Assembly (NCBI GenBank): GCA_031769625.1
Contig: JAUIMM010000636.1
Coordinates: 3,397,001 to 3,461,000, forward strand
DNA length: 64,000 nt
Direction: 5' to 3'
Origin: Taudactylus pleione
Taxonomy: Eukaryota; Chordata; Amphibia; Anura; Myobatrachidae
In this document: one piece after another, positions 46,781 through 58,296 of the stretch
How the letters are laid out: each line of letters starts with the position of its first letter
Numbering within the stretch: the stretch's first letter is position 1
Notes under the pieces: model-generated
What the model saw: the letters and a program-made list of their open reading frames with translations, nothing else
Database searches by the model: none
Told to the model about the DNA's origin: nothing
Made by a program: the position numbers and the translations under genes

Positions 46781-47275
46781 GGGGGGGTGGCTGTCTCTTC
46801 ATTTACCTTCCCCATACATGCCTAGACTTCAAGAATGGCCGGGATGCTCAAGAAAGTTGGGTGGTGATCCCGGCCGCCCGCAAGAGAGGGCATTTCTCTC
46901 AGACTGGCCACCACCACCCCACTTCCCCTCCAATTACCTGCCGAAAGTTGGTGGTCTAGAGTGGGCCGATGACGCAATTCATGGTGAGTTGTGTCATTGT
47001 AGCCCCGCCCCCTGCTTCTCAGTGGCGGTAACCTTGGCATTGTATAGCGGGGCCACATGATTGTGCCACCTTTCCCCTGCACTGGCCATATATGCTGCTA
47101 TGCCCCCTGCTATGCCGACTTGGCAGCCAGAAAGTCGGCAAGCATGACCTTCCCATTTCACAACCCTCCTTCTCTGTCTACCCCTCTCTTATCCTTTATC
47201 TCTTTCCCCATGCCTCCTCCCATCTTTCTCTCACCCATTCTCTTTCTCTGCCCCTTTCCCCGTTTTTGCCTGCAG
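46781..47275. other. GC-richer spacer, no gene seen
   Basis: The frames at 46764-47082 have no recognised domain. Pyrimidine-rich from 47150. Confidence 0.45.
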
Positions 47276-47796
47276 AAGAAAGTCTGGGTTTTTAAATAGC
47301 CGCGGCTGGTGTTTTGTTCCCGACATTGAAGAAGTGATGCAGAAGAGCATTTATCTTTTTGTTTTTCATTTTTAAAAGTGGTCCCATCAAATTTGGGGTA
47401 CATGAAAATGGGTACTAGCATATTTTTAAGCCCCTAAAGGTAATTTTATAAATTCTGCAAACATACACCTGCCGCTACTCTGCACAATAAAAAAAACACC
47501 TGCCACATACTTGGGGACCCCACCAGTATTAATTTCGTTAGTTTTGTTTTTTGTTTGACAAATTTTTTTTTTGTCACCCCCAAATTTTTTTTTTTGGGGG
47601 GTGTCCCGATTTTTTTTTTTTTACATTTTTTTTGCAACATTTCGTTTTAAGGGGGCATTCCCAAAAATAGAGGCTAATTTTTATAAGCCTGCACCCCTAA
47701 ACCCCAAATCTAAACTTTATTTCACTTGCTATAGTTAATTAAAAAATTATCACTATTTTTTAAAAATGACCCTTGAACCCATTTACGAAAAAAAAC

Positions 47797-48050
47797 GTGA
47801 ATTTTCGGGAAATATGCCTGGGACCCCCCTAAAGATGTCCAGACATGGGGGATCACTATGTGTACCCCTGTTTTGCCTGCAAAAGAAAGTCAGGTTTTTA
47901 AATAGCTTTGCCAGGTCTTTTTCCCTGCCGCGGCTATTAGAAACCCCGACTTCCTTCAGGAGATAAAATGGGGGTACCCATAGTGATCCCCTATGTCTAC
48001 ACATCTTTAGGGGGGTCCCTAGAATATTTCCCGAAAATTCCCGTTTTTTT
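47797..48050. repeat. Palindrome B of the composite array
   Basis: GAATTTTCGGGAAATATGCC and GGACCCCCCTAAAGATGTCC on the left face GGGGGGTCCCTAGAATATTT and CCCGAAAATTC on the right. The centre is about 47915. Confidence 0.8.
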
Positions 48051-48084
48051 TAACCTGTAAAAAATAGTATTAAAAATTTACAAA

Positions 48085-48935
48085 AAAAATGACATAAGGT
48101 CCCCCCCTAAAAGCCAAACCAGCCCCAGGTTTGCCAGCCAGTGGTGGTTTCTAAAAATACGGGGACCAAAATGTGTAGGGTTCCACCATATTTTAGAAAC
48201 CAACACCAGGCTGCAGGGACTAGTCCTGGTTTTAAATATAGGGGGCAAAAAAGACGTGGGGTACCCCCTATGTTTAAGACCAGCACCAGACCCAACCGAC
48301 CAGGGTGTAATGCCACAGCCCAGAGACCCAATCACCGGGGCTCCAGGTCCAAAGCATTGTCTTATTTTAACTATTTATTTTACAGTGAAATTACAGGTGC
48401 CGCATGTCTGCTGGCACTTGTAGTTCCACAAGTGCAAAATGGCAGGCATGCTGGCACTTGTAGTTCCACTGTAAAGTACAATAGTGTTACATTATTTGGC
48501 CCCCCTATTAACCCCATACCCACCGCTCCAGGGGTATGGGGATGAGCCCCAGGCTTCAGCGTAAGCCTGTAGTGCTCGGGAGAGGGGGGACCCTTTTTTG
48601 GGGGGTCTCCGACTCCCCCGAGATCACCGGCTTGAGCTGACCGACTTAGGGTGTAATGCTTTGGACCTGGAGCCCCGGTGATTGGGTCTCCGGGCTGTGG
48701 CATTACACACCGGTTGGTTGGGTCTGGTGCTGGTCTTAAATATAGGGGGTACCCCACGTCTTTTTTGCCCCCTATATTTAAAACTAGCACTAGTCCCTGC
48801 AGCCTGGTGTTGGTTTCTAAAATACGGTGGAACCCTACACATTTTGGTCCCCGTATTTTTAGAGACCACCACTGGCTGGCAAGCCTGGGGGTGGTTTAGC
48901 TTTTGCGGGGGGGACCTTATGTCATTATTTTTTGT
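48085..48935. repeat. Palindrome C of the composite array
   Basis: The left arm (48085-48360) and right arm (48640-48935) match inversely. Examples are GGTTTCTAAAAATACGGGGA against its inverse and CCCAATCACCGGGGCTCCAG against CTGGAGCCCCGGTGATTGGG (exact). The 280-bp centre holds a second small repeat, GGCACTTGTAGTTCCAC, present twice in direct orientation. Confidence 0.85.
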
Positions 48936-49645
48936 AATTTTTTGCTACTTTTTTTTTACAGGTTAAAAAAAAGGGGATTTTCGGGAAATATTCTAGGGAC
49001 CCCCCTAAAGATGTGTAGACATGGGGGATCACTATGGGTACCCCCATTTTTAACTCCTGAAGGAAGTCGGGGTTTCTAATAGCCGTGGCAGGTGCATAAA
49101 TGCGGCTTTGAGTAAGGTGATGCAGGTGATGTAAGGTGATGCATTTAGAAGTTTTTTTTCGGCAAAACAACTATGGGCATCAAATTTGGGGTACTTAAAA
49201 ATGGGGTTCAGCATATTTTAAAGTTGCTAAGGTGACTTAAAAAAACGTGAAAAACCCACCTGCCGCAAACACCTGCAATCAAAAAAACACTTGGGGCATA
49301 CTTGGGGACCCCCCCAGAGTAAAGTTCGCTATTTTGTAAGTTTGTACCCCAACTTTTTTTATTTTTCGCCCCCTTTTTCAAAGTCAATTTTTGGGGTGCC
49401 CTTAATTTTTTTTTACTATTTTTTTGACACAGATTACCTTTGGGGGACTGTCTGAAAGCTGCACGGGTGTTCCCGAAATGTTGCACCCCAAAACCCCAAT
49501 TCTGCACTTTTTAACGCCTGGCTTTAATTTCACAGTAAGTTCTGTTGCGTTTCATCTGCGACTTTGCACATATTTAAAACTAATTCCTGTGCAGTTAAAG
49601 TGGCAGCCCAGCATCTCTGGTACAGTTTGAGTGTTGTTTAGCTCT

Positions 49646-49731
49646 GCCCCTCTGTGTATACCATGTCTCCTCTGTACTAGATACTACAGTATATACACTC
49701 TGTGATGTAGCCCCTGTATGTGTACTGTATA
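49646..49731. repeat. Tandem-like unit left of Tc1 relic
   Basis: ACTCTGTGATGTAGCCCCTG followed by TATGTGTACTGTAT resembles 51258-51298 (ACCCTGTGCTTTGGCCCCTG, TATGTATACTATAT). The second Tc1-like element probably landed between two units of a repeat of about 55 bp. Confidence 0.5.
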
Positions 49732-49899
49732 TACATGGATCATCCATAACATTATTAAAACCACAGGCCCAATATTGTGTAGGTCTCCCTTGTGCCACCA
49801 AAGCTGTTTAGCTTTGACCCATCAAGGCATGGACCACAAGACCTCTGAAGGTGTCCTGTGGATCTGGCACCAAGACATTAGCAGTAGATCCTTTAAGTT

Positions 49900-51080
49900 T
49901 TTCCAGCACATCCCACAGATGCTCGATTGGATTGAGATCTGTGGAATTTGAAGACTAAGCCAAACCTCAAGCTTTTTGTCATATTCCTGAAACCTGCTGG
50001 AAAAGATCACTGCCACCAAGGAATACCGTTGCCATTAAGGAGTGCTATTGGTCTACAACAATATTTAGGTAAATGGTACAGATGTGTCCTTTTTCATCTA
50101 GCCTCAATACGCCATGCAGAGCAATATGCCGTCTGGTCCCGTGAGACTCTGCTAGTGCCGGGCTTCTTTATTGCATCTTTTTTGGCTGAAAATGCATCTA
50201 AGTCGCAAAGTCTTGGACGCACCAGGAGACTGATATGTGACACTTGTATATGTGTTTGAGACTGAAAACAAAACTTGCTGTGAAAAAAAGCTGCGGTTGT
50301 TGCATCAATGAGAGATGCACACAGATATACAAGTGTCATATCAAATTAATCAGCACATTGCATTGCGACTTAGACGCATTATCGCCAAAAAAATACAAAA
50401 AAAAGACGCCCAGTGCTAGCTGAGTCTTGTGGGACCATGTGCGCCAAGAGGGGCTGTTTGGTGTGACTGCAGCAAAGACAAGTGTGGACACATCTGTATG
50501 TATCAAATTAACATCCACATGAATGACAGGACCCAAGACTTCCCAGCAGAACTTTGCCCAGAGTATCACACTGCCTCCACTAGCTTGCCTTCATCCCATA
50601 GTGCATCTTGGTGCCATCTCTTCCCTAGGTAAACAACACACATGCACACATGATATAAAGAAAACATGATTCATCAGACCAGGCCACTTTCTTCCATTGC
50701 TCTATGGTCCAGTTCTGATGCTCACGTGCTCATTGTAGGTGCTACTGGGGGTGGACAGGGGTCAGCATGGGCCCCATATAAAGCTGCGATGCACTGTGTG
50801 TTCTGACACCTTTCTATCATATCAGCATAAACATTTTCACCATTTTGTGCTACAGTAGCTCTTCTGTGGGATCGGACCAGACGGCTAGCCGTCACTCCCC
50901 ACTCGCGTCAATGAGCCTTGAGCACCCATGATCTTCTCATGGATTCACCGGTTGTCCTTCTTTAGACCACTTTTTGGTAGGTAGTAACCACTGAATACCG
51001 GAAACACCCCACAAGACCTGCCTTTTGGAGAGTTGTCTAGCCATCACAATTTGGCCCTAGTTAAGGTCACTGAAATCCTT
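49900..51080 (-). pseudogene. Tc1-like transposase relic lacking the second catalytic Asp
   Basis: Reading the minus strand: an N-terminal segment near 51050 gives IVMARQL, and the region to 50900 holds the decayed helix-turn-helix part, with KKWSKEGQPV and SRLIDASGE. WTIEQWKKVAWSDES (about 50720-50670) includes the first catalytic Asp. NSTDLNPIEHLWDVLEK (about 49950-49900) includes the catalytic Glu. The segment expected to hold the second Asp (family motif DNAPCH) is absent near 49990, so a small deletion has removed it. Stops and frameshifts are frequent, and the gene is split by the nested MITE. Confidence 0.82.
50079..50496. mobile_element. 418-bp MITE with CAGATGTGTCC termini and TA duplication
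   Basis: It starts CAGATGTGTCC and ends GGACACATCTG, an exact 11-bp inverted repeat, with TA on both sides (50077-50078 and 50497-50498). CTAAGTCGCAA...TTGCGACTTAG and ACACTTGTATATGTG...CAGATATACAAGTGT form inner palindromes. It is probably a Tc1/mariner-type MITE and has no open frame of note. Confidence 0.8.
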
Positions 51081-51298
51081 ATGTATGCCTATTTTTCCTC
51101 TTCTATTACATCAACTTCAAGAACTGAATGTTCGCTTGCTGCCTACAATATCCCACCTCTTGATAGGTGACATTGTAAGGAGATAATCAATGTTGTTCAT
51201 TTAACCTGTCAGTTGCTTTAATGATATGTCTGATATACTGTATGTCCTCTGTACAATATATACACCCTGTGCTTTGGCCCCTGTATGTATACTATATG

Positions 51299-53760
51299 AG
51301 GAGCACGGCATGGCCCTGGGCCAGTATAGTGGAGCAGACTGCAAATCAGTCACTGGTGTCTGTGTTCTCTGGCAGAACTCCATGAATGGCAGAGAGGCAG
51401 GCGGCCTCTGCGCTCAGGGAGAGTGTGCAGAGTTGAGCATGTGTTAGTGAGACTCCACTGCCTGTAACCCCACAGCAGACACCATGCAAGGGGCTATCCG
51501 CTCACTTGTACTGCTCCCATTTGTGGGAGAAAACAAGTCCTGTGCACTACCACTCTACCAGCCAGCTTTTGTCCTGGACAGACAGCTTATGCAGAGATAA
51601 AGGACATGTTTATCTTCGGGGATGTCAGGACATTTGGAGTTCCAACAGGTGATCAACTGAACAGCCCTGAGACAAAGCTCTGCTTACAGCCTTCTTGACT
51701 GTTACCGTTGATTTTCTGGAGAAACTGGGGGCGCTGTCCTTTTTTGGTAGCTCTGCAGTAGGTGCACTGAGCATCAGTGCTCGGAGGGTAGGCTACTGCT
51801 CAGGCATGCAGTGCGCATGTCAGGGACAGATGTATTACATGATTATATAATATGGGATAGTTGTTCCCGTAGTCTTAGCGGGTGCAGCATTGCAGAGTGT
51901 ACTGACCACATAGGATTCTATTTGTATCTCGGCATGAACATGAAGAAGGGAAAGTAGAGAAGGTGTCGAGTTCTCAACAAATAATAGAGAGGAATTCAGT
52001 ACCAAGCTTATGTTCATTCTGCTGAGATTTGGGGGAGCAGTGGCAGCATCATTTATTTTTGGGAGCTCCCACCACATAAAAGCAAAACCTTTATTAATAC
52101 AACGAGAATACATCTGTAATATAAGTGCAACTCGGTCATCATTATTTGTCATTTTCAAAGTGTTTAGGATTATTTAATTGCTGATTAAACATTTTTTACA
52201 TTGCTATTAAAGTACTACAAACTAGTAATTTACAATTACATTTACAAGCATTACCATTATGATAAGATAGTAACTGTGAATGCCGTAATAAATGCACAAT
52301 TTAGTAGGTGGTTAGACATTTAATTTCATTTTCTTTTACTTTTACAGGAACCATAATGAAGTTAAATATTGATAAATTGTCAGGCTGTCTCAGCACTGAA
52401 ACATTGAAAAGCAGATTTAAATTATGAAGCAACCATTAGAAATATTCAATGTTGCCGTGCAAGGCAAATCCTTTATTGTACTGGATAAAAAGGAGAGAGA
52501 CCATCTGATTACTTCAATCTCCTCTACAGTATATTCATCATTTTGCTATTGGTCATTAAAGAGCTTAAAGAATTTATCTCTTGGTTTCAAACAACCATTC
52601 CAGATAACAAAAGCCTTGATCAGAAGACGCTATTAATCATTTTATGGATAAATGTACAATAACGTGGTATTATAACCTCCATAGAAAAAAGAAGTAGATA
52701 AGTATCAAGATGTATCTTACTGTATCCCAATGAATCAGTGATGTTCCATAGCATTAATAGGTAATTGCTGCACAGTATATCACAATCTATCATACCAACA
52801 GTGTCAGAGACACAGGTCATATCTCTGTTCTGATTGGTTGAGGGAGGGGGTTAAGAACCTTGAAATGAAGTCACGCTTGAGCGACTGTGTGAAAGACATT
52901 CACATCTCAGGCTTTCATACGGTAAACACAAGTTTAATCTGCAGCATCCGATGTCACAGCACCAAAGGGCTCCTCTTCATAACATTGCTAATACAAGCCG
53001 TGATTGGGCCTTTAATCTTTGTATGTCATATCAGTAAACTATAAATCATACTCTTTATTGGAATAGGAGCATTTGTGACATCCTCCATTGGTAGTTCTCA
53101 TAATTACCCATTATTTTTTCTTAAATCACATTTTATGCAGTGCAAAATAAATTAATAAACCCTTTAGAAGTCCGCTAAAATGCCTGTAAGAAAGAAGGTG
53201 TTTTGTTAACTCTTTGTAGTCGATTCTATTAGGGCAAATTGCGGGAGATGCCTACGATGTGCCATTGTGATGGCATTGGAACGCTGGCAACATCATACTA
53301 AATGGCCCCCCTATTTCACTGCTAAATTGTACAGTTTTAAATATGTAATTTAGGGGCTACTGCAAGTGCGGCTGATGCGAACACTGCATTGTCAGCATCG
53401 CTCCTGATTAAATTGTCCACTTTATGATCATATAGCAATATTGATTTCCTAGGTGAACACCAGTACAGCAAATGTGTGGCTACAGCAGCATCCTTATTTT
53501 GGTTATAGAGTACCAGAATTTAGTAAATGTTAAAAATGTGTAAATAGGCCAAATTGTCAACATTAAAAGGAATGCTGAACACATACTATATGCTAGTGTT
53601 TGCAATAATAAAGCAGCATTTTGAATGAAAACATCATGAAATCTGCCAGCTGCATCTCACTCCTGCTAATATATCCATATATACAGAGCTGCATTTAGGC
53701 TTCGGGACACTTTAGATTGGGGAGCCTTAAAAAGCTACATTTGGGACGTGGGGATTGGGT
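51299..53760. other. Spacer, no gene seen
   Basis: A CAG followed by GAACCATAATG at about 52347 could pass for an acceptor, but the following frames close quickly. No domain recognised. Confidence 0.45.
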
Positions 53761-54265
53761 CCTTATGCACATACATATGTAGTCACACACCTACAGTATA
53801 CCAAGACTTGCATACATACTGCCACAACATTAGGCCTGATTGAGAGTTGTATGCAAACCCAATGGTTGCAATGTTGATCTGAGCCTGCATCTTCGGACGA
53901 ATCGGATCTGAGATGCCGGCAGGAGGTGTCGTCTCCTGCAGGCATTAGCATATTTTTGCACAGCAGCTGGTCCAAAGGCGTCCATCTCTGAATCAGGCCC
54001 ATAGTCATACACATGCATATATGCAGTCACACATATATACACAAACAGTCACACATATGCACACACACAAACATACATAGTAATATACACACATATATAT
54101 AGTCACGCATATATACACATACATAGTCACGCATATGCACACACACACACACATACATAGTCACACACTTATACACATGCATATACAGTCACGCATATAT
54201 ACACATACATAGTCACATACATACATACATGCATACAGTCACACACTTACAATATACACATACAG
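53761..54265. repeat. CA/TA-rich minisatellite (AGTCACACATAT units)
   Basis: Units of the form AGTCACRCATATATACACAT or ACATACATAGTCAC repeat irregularly to 54265. The array is split at 53833-54000 by a foldback MITE. Confidence 0.85.
53833..54000. mobile_element. GGCCTGATTCAG-family foldback, 168 bp, inside the minisatellite
   Basis: The left end GGCCTGATTGAGAG pairs with CTCTGAATCAGGCC on the right. The interior GGCATTAGCATATTTTTGC is the inverse of the same block in the first and last copies. CTGCATCTTCGGACGAATCG and ATGCCGGCAGGAGG are internal. Confidence 0.75.
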
Positions 54266-56212
54266 ACAGTACCCCCTCCCTGAGTCCCTCTTACCTTGGC
54301 CCCTGGAGAGTCATCATTACTCTGGGCGTGCAGCTGCTCCACCTCTCCTCTCTGCCATGCTGCTTGCATTGACTGTACAGTGCCGTGTGGCCCCACCAAC
54401 TGCTAGGGCTCCACCCCCTCTTCTCTTCTCCAGTTTGCAGTGCATCAGTCAAGCTCTGTACTGCAGCTGTAATTAGAGGATTAGGGGATGCTGCAAGGCA
54501 TACTGAACTCAGAGAGATGAAATATATGACATGGGGTTAGGATGAACAGCTGGTGGGTTATTTAGAAAGTAGTTGCCTTTAAAACAAGCAAGATCATGAA
54601 TAAAACTTCATTCTTATCTATGTACACGTAAGTAAGATAAGGATTTTACATGTACCACACAAGCAATCAAATTGGAGTAAATACAAGGGGCACAAATGCA
54701 ATGTTTGTGTTTTGCAAGCAGGAAACTCCTGCAAGATTTCACATGTACAGTACCACACAAGCACAGGACAGCATTATTTTCTATAGTCCTATTTAGCATT
54801 GAGCTAGGCAGGGCTGCCAAGGTACAAGGGGGGCATTATCAAGCATTGGGCAAGGCCATATCCTGTTGGGTGCACTCTGCAAAAATACAAAGGGGGCACA
54901 GTTACACCTCCATGGACTGCTGGGGCTCCGAGAGAGACCCAGGCCTGGATAATACTATGCATTCCTCACATCTTTTGGCACCCCTGGAGCTAGGAGGTGC
55001 CTCCCTCACAATGTTTAACCTCACTGATAACTTTAGATCCCGTCCCCACCCCCTGCATCACACATTTTGTCTGAAAAAATCTTTAAAAAAGAGAAAGTTG
55101 TGAGGTTCTGTTTTGGCAATATGATAACTTGGCACAACATGATTTTGTCAAAGGCCAAAATTGTACCTTAGATAGACTGACCCCTAAAAATCAATCGTAA
55201 CACAATTAGGCAGTGTATGTGTTTTACAAGCATTCTGACCACATTATTTTTATGTTAGCATAACATTTCTTTAATGGAGTTACAAGGAACTATACACAGT
55301 ATGTAGTGATATTCCTACTGCACAGCCTTCATTACTTCTGTAACAGTGTACTAGAGCAAAAATAAGTTATTGCCATGCTAAATATATTCCCATTCTCCTG
55401 ATTATTAAGGGTGGGGGGAGGGGGTGGGGGTTAGTAGGAACCTTAGTGGAAAAAAATCCATTTAACTTGCTAGAAACTATTCTCTCCATAAAAAGAAACC
55501 TGTGGAAAATGATCAGGGGAATAGCTATATTAAAAGGATAATACATAGAAAATATATACTATAACAAAATCTAAGGAAAAACACAGTTGACCTATTATCT
55601 CCACAGACACAATGCTGTGTGACTTTCATTTTTCCCTTGGTTAGTATTGTACATCATCCCTTTAGGAAATCCAGTCATTAAAATGCTTAAAAACCATGTA
55701 GTATAAGGAGAGGGGACTTTTTTCCACTGTCAATTTCTATCCATCTTTTTTCCTGGCATGTTGCCCCCATAACATTGAATCTGCTTTGGTCGAGTTACCT
55801 TGGGGAATGAGATTTGTTTACTTTGTTGCACAGTGGCTTGTCTTGCTACCAGTCTATATATACCACAATGAGCATTTACTTCCTGCTGAGTTAACACCAT
55901 TTGCTAAACTTGAGATTTCAATAGCTATGCATGATTTAAAGGGTAGCTGTTTTTTTTTTATTTATGCAGATGAGGCCATGTTCAGGGTCCTGCCACCATT
56001 TCTAATGGCGGTCCCATCTTATAATACTGACCTCTGTTTCTGCAAAAGCAGTTCTCAGATTATGTGAACTGCTTTGTGTTGAGGTTTATGAAAAATTAGT
56101 GAATAATCACCATGAGCCCCAAAGGGTCATGGTGAAAGTGTCACTAAAGACTTGATGAGAATTCAACACCAGAAATCCTTGTGATGTTGCATAAGTTGTC
56201 CATGGGGGTTGG
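54266..56212. other. Spacer, no gene seen
   Basis: A 93-codon plus-strand frame at 55786-56067 has no recognised domain and no splice context. A G-rich tract lies at 55410-55430. I regard the stretch as non-coding. Confidence 0.45.
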
Positions 56213-56835
56213 GTATGAAATACTGGCAGCATCCCGATGCTCAGTATCCCGACAGGGGTTAGGTAAGTATCATGACCCTCTACGTTTAACCCTCTAACCC
56301 TAACCCTCCTTTTCTGCACCCTAACCCTCCCTACCCCACACCCTAACCCTCCAAGTTAGTGCCTAAACCTAACCCTCCCCAATGGGGCTTAACCTTAACT
56401 CTCCCCCATAGCTTAACCCTACACTCGTGGTGCCTAAACCTAACCCTCCCCCCTTGGTGCCTGAACCTAACCATCCCACCTTAGTTCCTAACCCTAACTC
56501 CTCCCCAATGGTGCCTAACCCTAACTCTCCCCCATAGCCTAACCCTAAACTCGTGGTGCCTAAACCTAACCCTCCCCCCTTGGTGCCTGAACACAACCAT
56601 CCCCCTTAGTGCCTAACCCTAACTCCTCCCCAATGGTGCCTAATCCTAACTCTCCCCCATAGCCTAACCCTAACCCGTGGTGCCTAAACCTAACCCTCCC
56701 ACCCGCGGCTAACACCTAACTGGCCACGCTATACTTACGATCAGTATGGTGGTTGTCAGGATTCCGTCATCGGCATCTCCAATACTGTCGGGATTCCAGC
56801 GCCGGTCTTCTGGTCATAAGTGGGGATTCCGGCGA
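56213..56835. mobile_element. Foldback element with TAACCCT higher-order array
   Basis: The left end has GCATCCCGATGCTCAGTATC and CCCGACAGGGG. The right end has ACGATCAGTATGGTGG, TTGTCAGGATTCCGTCATCG and CTGTCGGGATTCCAGCGCCG. The core (56280-56710) repeats CCTAACCCTAACTC-like units of about 25 bp. Five units form a higher-order repeat of about 125 bp, with the CCCCAATGG marker at 56377, 56503 and 56628. It is related to 44073-44610. Confidence 0.75.
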
Positions 56836-57732
56836 AAAGTAGAAAGTAGACATCTACCAATTCCTCTCTAATGTCAGAGGTCCTAATATAGCATCTTTCT
56901 TCAATGAATGAAAAAGACAACTTGATAGACATATTTTCTTAATTGTAGACTCCTTAGCCATTTCCTTCATTTTTACATTACATGGCTGGAAGAAAGTTAT
57001 AAATGATGTGTAACCAAAAGGAGGGAGGGTACTTGAGAAATGTCAAGATGAAGGCGGTGGGGTTGTTCATTAAGAGTGGAAGATGAGGTGGTCATTATGG
57101 AAATTATAACCAAAATGTTAGCTCTCATATTAGATAGAGAAGATAGAAGGTAAAACAGGAGGCATTATTTGTACTTGTAAACAATTGTGAACTAGCTAAC
57201 AGAAAGAGACTTTAAACCCTGTACCCTGGATTGTCTGTGAGGTTTAAAAGAAACATTTTAGTTCTCTAACTAGGCAGTAAGAAAAGGTCAAAGAACCGTA
57301 ATAGAGTTCAGAGAGAGTGTACAGACCATATGTATTTAAAGGGCCTATATATTACCACCTTATATCACAACACGACATTAGATTTATTTTTGTTTTGCAG
57401 CTCTAAAAAAAACTTATTGCCATCATTTATCTAAACTTACCGCTTCTGTGTAGTTGTGCTTTGGTTATTAAAAAAAAATACCTAAATAATAAAATACATT
57501 TTAATAATAAATATTTCTAAACATTTCAGCATTATAACAAAATCTTTATTCTAGAAATTAGGCATTTTATAAAATGCTTTTTGTTCTTCTAATAACATCC
57601 TGAGATTGCATTAATAAAATATTGTACTGTAATAATGTATATGATGACAATAACCCTTTAGAGTTATACAATAACAAGCCCTGTCACTGGCAAATTTTGG
57701 CTGGCAATTAGTCTCATGAAGATTAGCACTCT
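56836..57732. other. AT-rich spacer, no gene seen
   Basis: Nothing recognised. Confidence 0.5.
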
Positions 57733-58296
57733 GGCCCTGATTCAGAGCCGGACGCTCTGACAGAGCACTCTCTCTGAATCAGGGCCGTCCCTCCTACTTT
57801 TTGGAGCGGCCTCCTGGCCGCTCGCATAGCTGTGGGTAACCACCCACAGTTATAGCGAGCGGTCAAAATGATGGTCGCGATGGTCAAGACCATCGCGACC
57901 ATCGGGCTTGCGACGAGACCCTTGCGGTAGGGTCTCGCTGCCGCAAGCCCTGGAGTGCTTTTGGCTCTGTCAGAGCCAAAAGCACTCCCACTGACAGCAC
58001 TAGTGATCACTAGTGATGTCAGTGGGGCCGGCCCCAGATGGTAGGCGTTCCCATGGGAACGCCTCCGTCTGGGCAGCCACGCCCCCGGCACGCCCACCAA
58101 AGGGGGCGTGCTGTCAATCACCATCGACAGCACGCCCCCTTTGGTGCGAGACCCTTAACGACGGCTTGGCCATCGTTATTCAGGTCTCGCGCATGCGCAC
58201 GACGCAGCCACCTCTGTTGTGCGCATGCGCACTTAGGCAACATCGACCCGCTTGCGAGCTTGCGTTCAGCGCTCGTGACCGGGTCTGAATCAGGCC
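57733..58296. mobile_element. Large GGCCTGATTCAG-family foldback, CpG-rich
   Basis: The left end GGCCCTGATTCAGAGCC pairs with GGGTCTGAATCAGGCC. Many internal hairpins are nearly perfect: GATGGTCGCGATGG with its inverse, TGCTTTTGGCTCTG with CAGAGCCAAAAGCA, AGGCGTTCC with GGAACGCCT, and GGGGGCGTGCTGTC with GACAGCACGCCCCC. The mirrored open frames here reflect this symmetry and not genes. Confidence 0.78.

Larger units (their letters stand above)
47276..49535. repeat. Composite array of palindromes and direct repeats
   Basis: Block A (47276-47730) and block D (about 49060-49535) are direct repeats about 1.78 kb apart, sharing CATCAAATTTGGGGTAC, AGCATATTTT, ACATACTTGGGGACCCC and a T-rich tail. 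Block B (47797-48050) is a palindrome around CGGGAAATAT and GACCCCCCTAAAGATGT. Block C (48085-48935) is a larger palindrome around ATTTTAGAAACCA and CCCTATATTTAAAAC. D again starts with the B arm (48975-49060). Coding-looking mirrored frames in C (minus 48078-48335, plus 48678-48899) are by-products of the palindrome. Parts of C also occur at 3961-4520, so the unit is dispersed in the genome. Confidence 0.8.
49734..51240 (-). mobile_element. Second Tc1-like transposon, old and broken
   Basis: TA flanks both ends (49732-49733 and 51241-51242). The termini CATGGATCATCCATAACATT and the inverse of TTTAATGATATGTCTGATAT are diverged inverted repeats. The transposase relic runs on the minus strand. 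A TA-flanked MITE (50079-50496) was inserted inside. Unlike the element at 1919-3536 its terminal repeats are short and it is much more mutated. Confidence 0.8.

Noticed and set aside
46764..47082. GC-rich overlapping frames on both strands
   Set aside because: No domain, and the pattern is typical of repeat-derived GC-rich DNA.
48078..48899. Matching open frames on opposite strands
   Set aside because: Both arms of one palindrome give the same peptide; this is symmetry and not two genes.
52340..52640. Possible internal exon after TTTTACAG at about 52347
   Set aside because: The frame after the acceptor closes quickly or changes without a donor, and nothing is recognisable in the peptide.
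55786..56067. 93-codon plus-strand open frame with hydrophobic stretches
   Set aside because: No recognised family and no exon boundaries; chance frame in AT-rich DNA cannot be excluded.
56280..56710. True interstitial telomere
   Set aside because: Units are TAACCCT-like but interrupted by fixed spacer words and bounded by element termini, so they belong to a repeat element.
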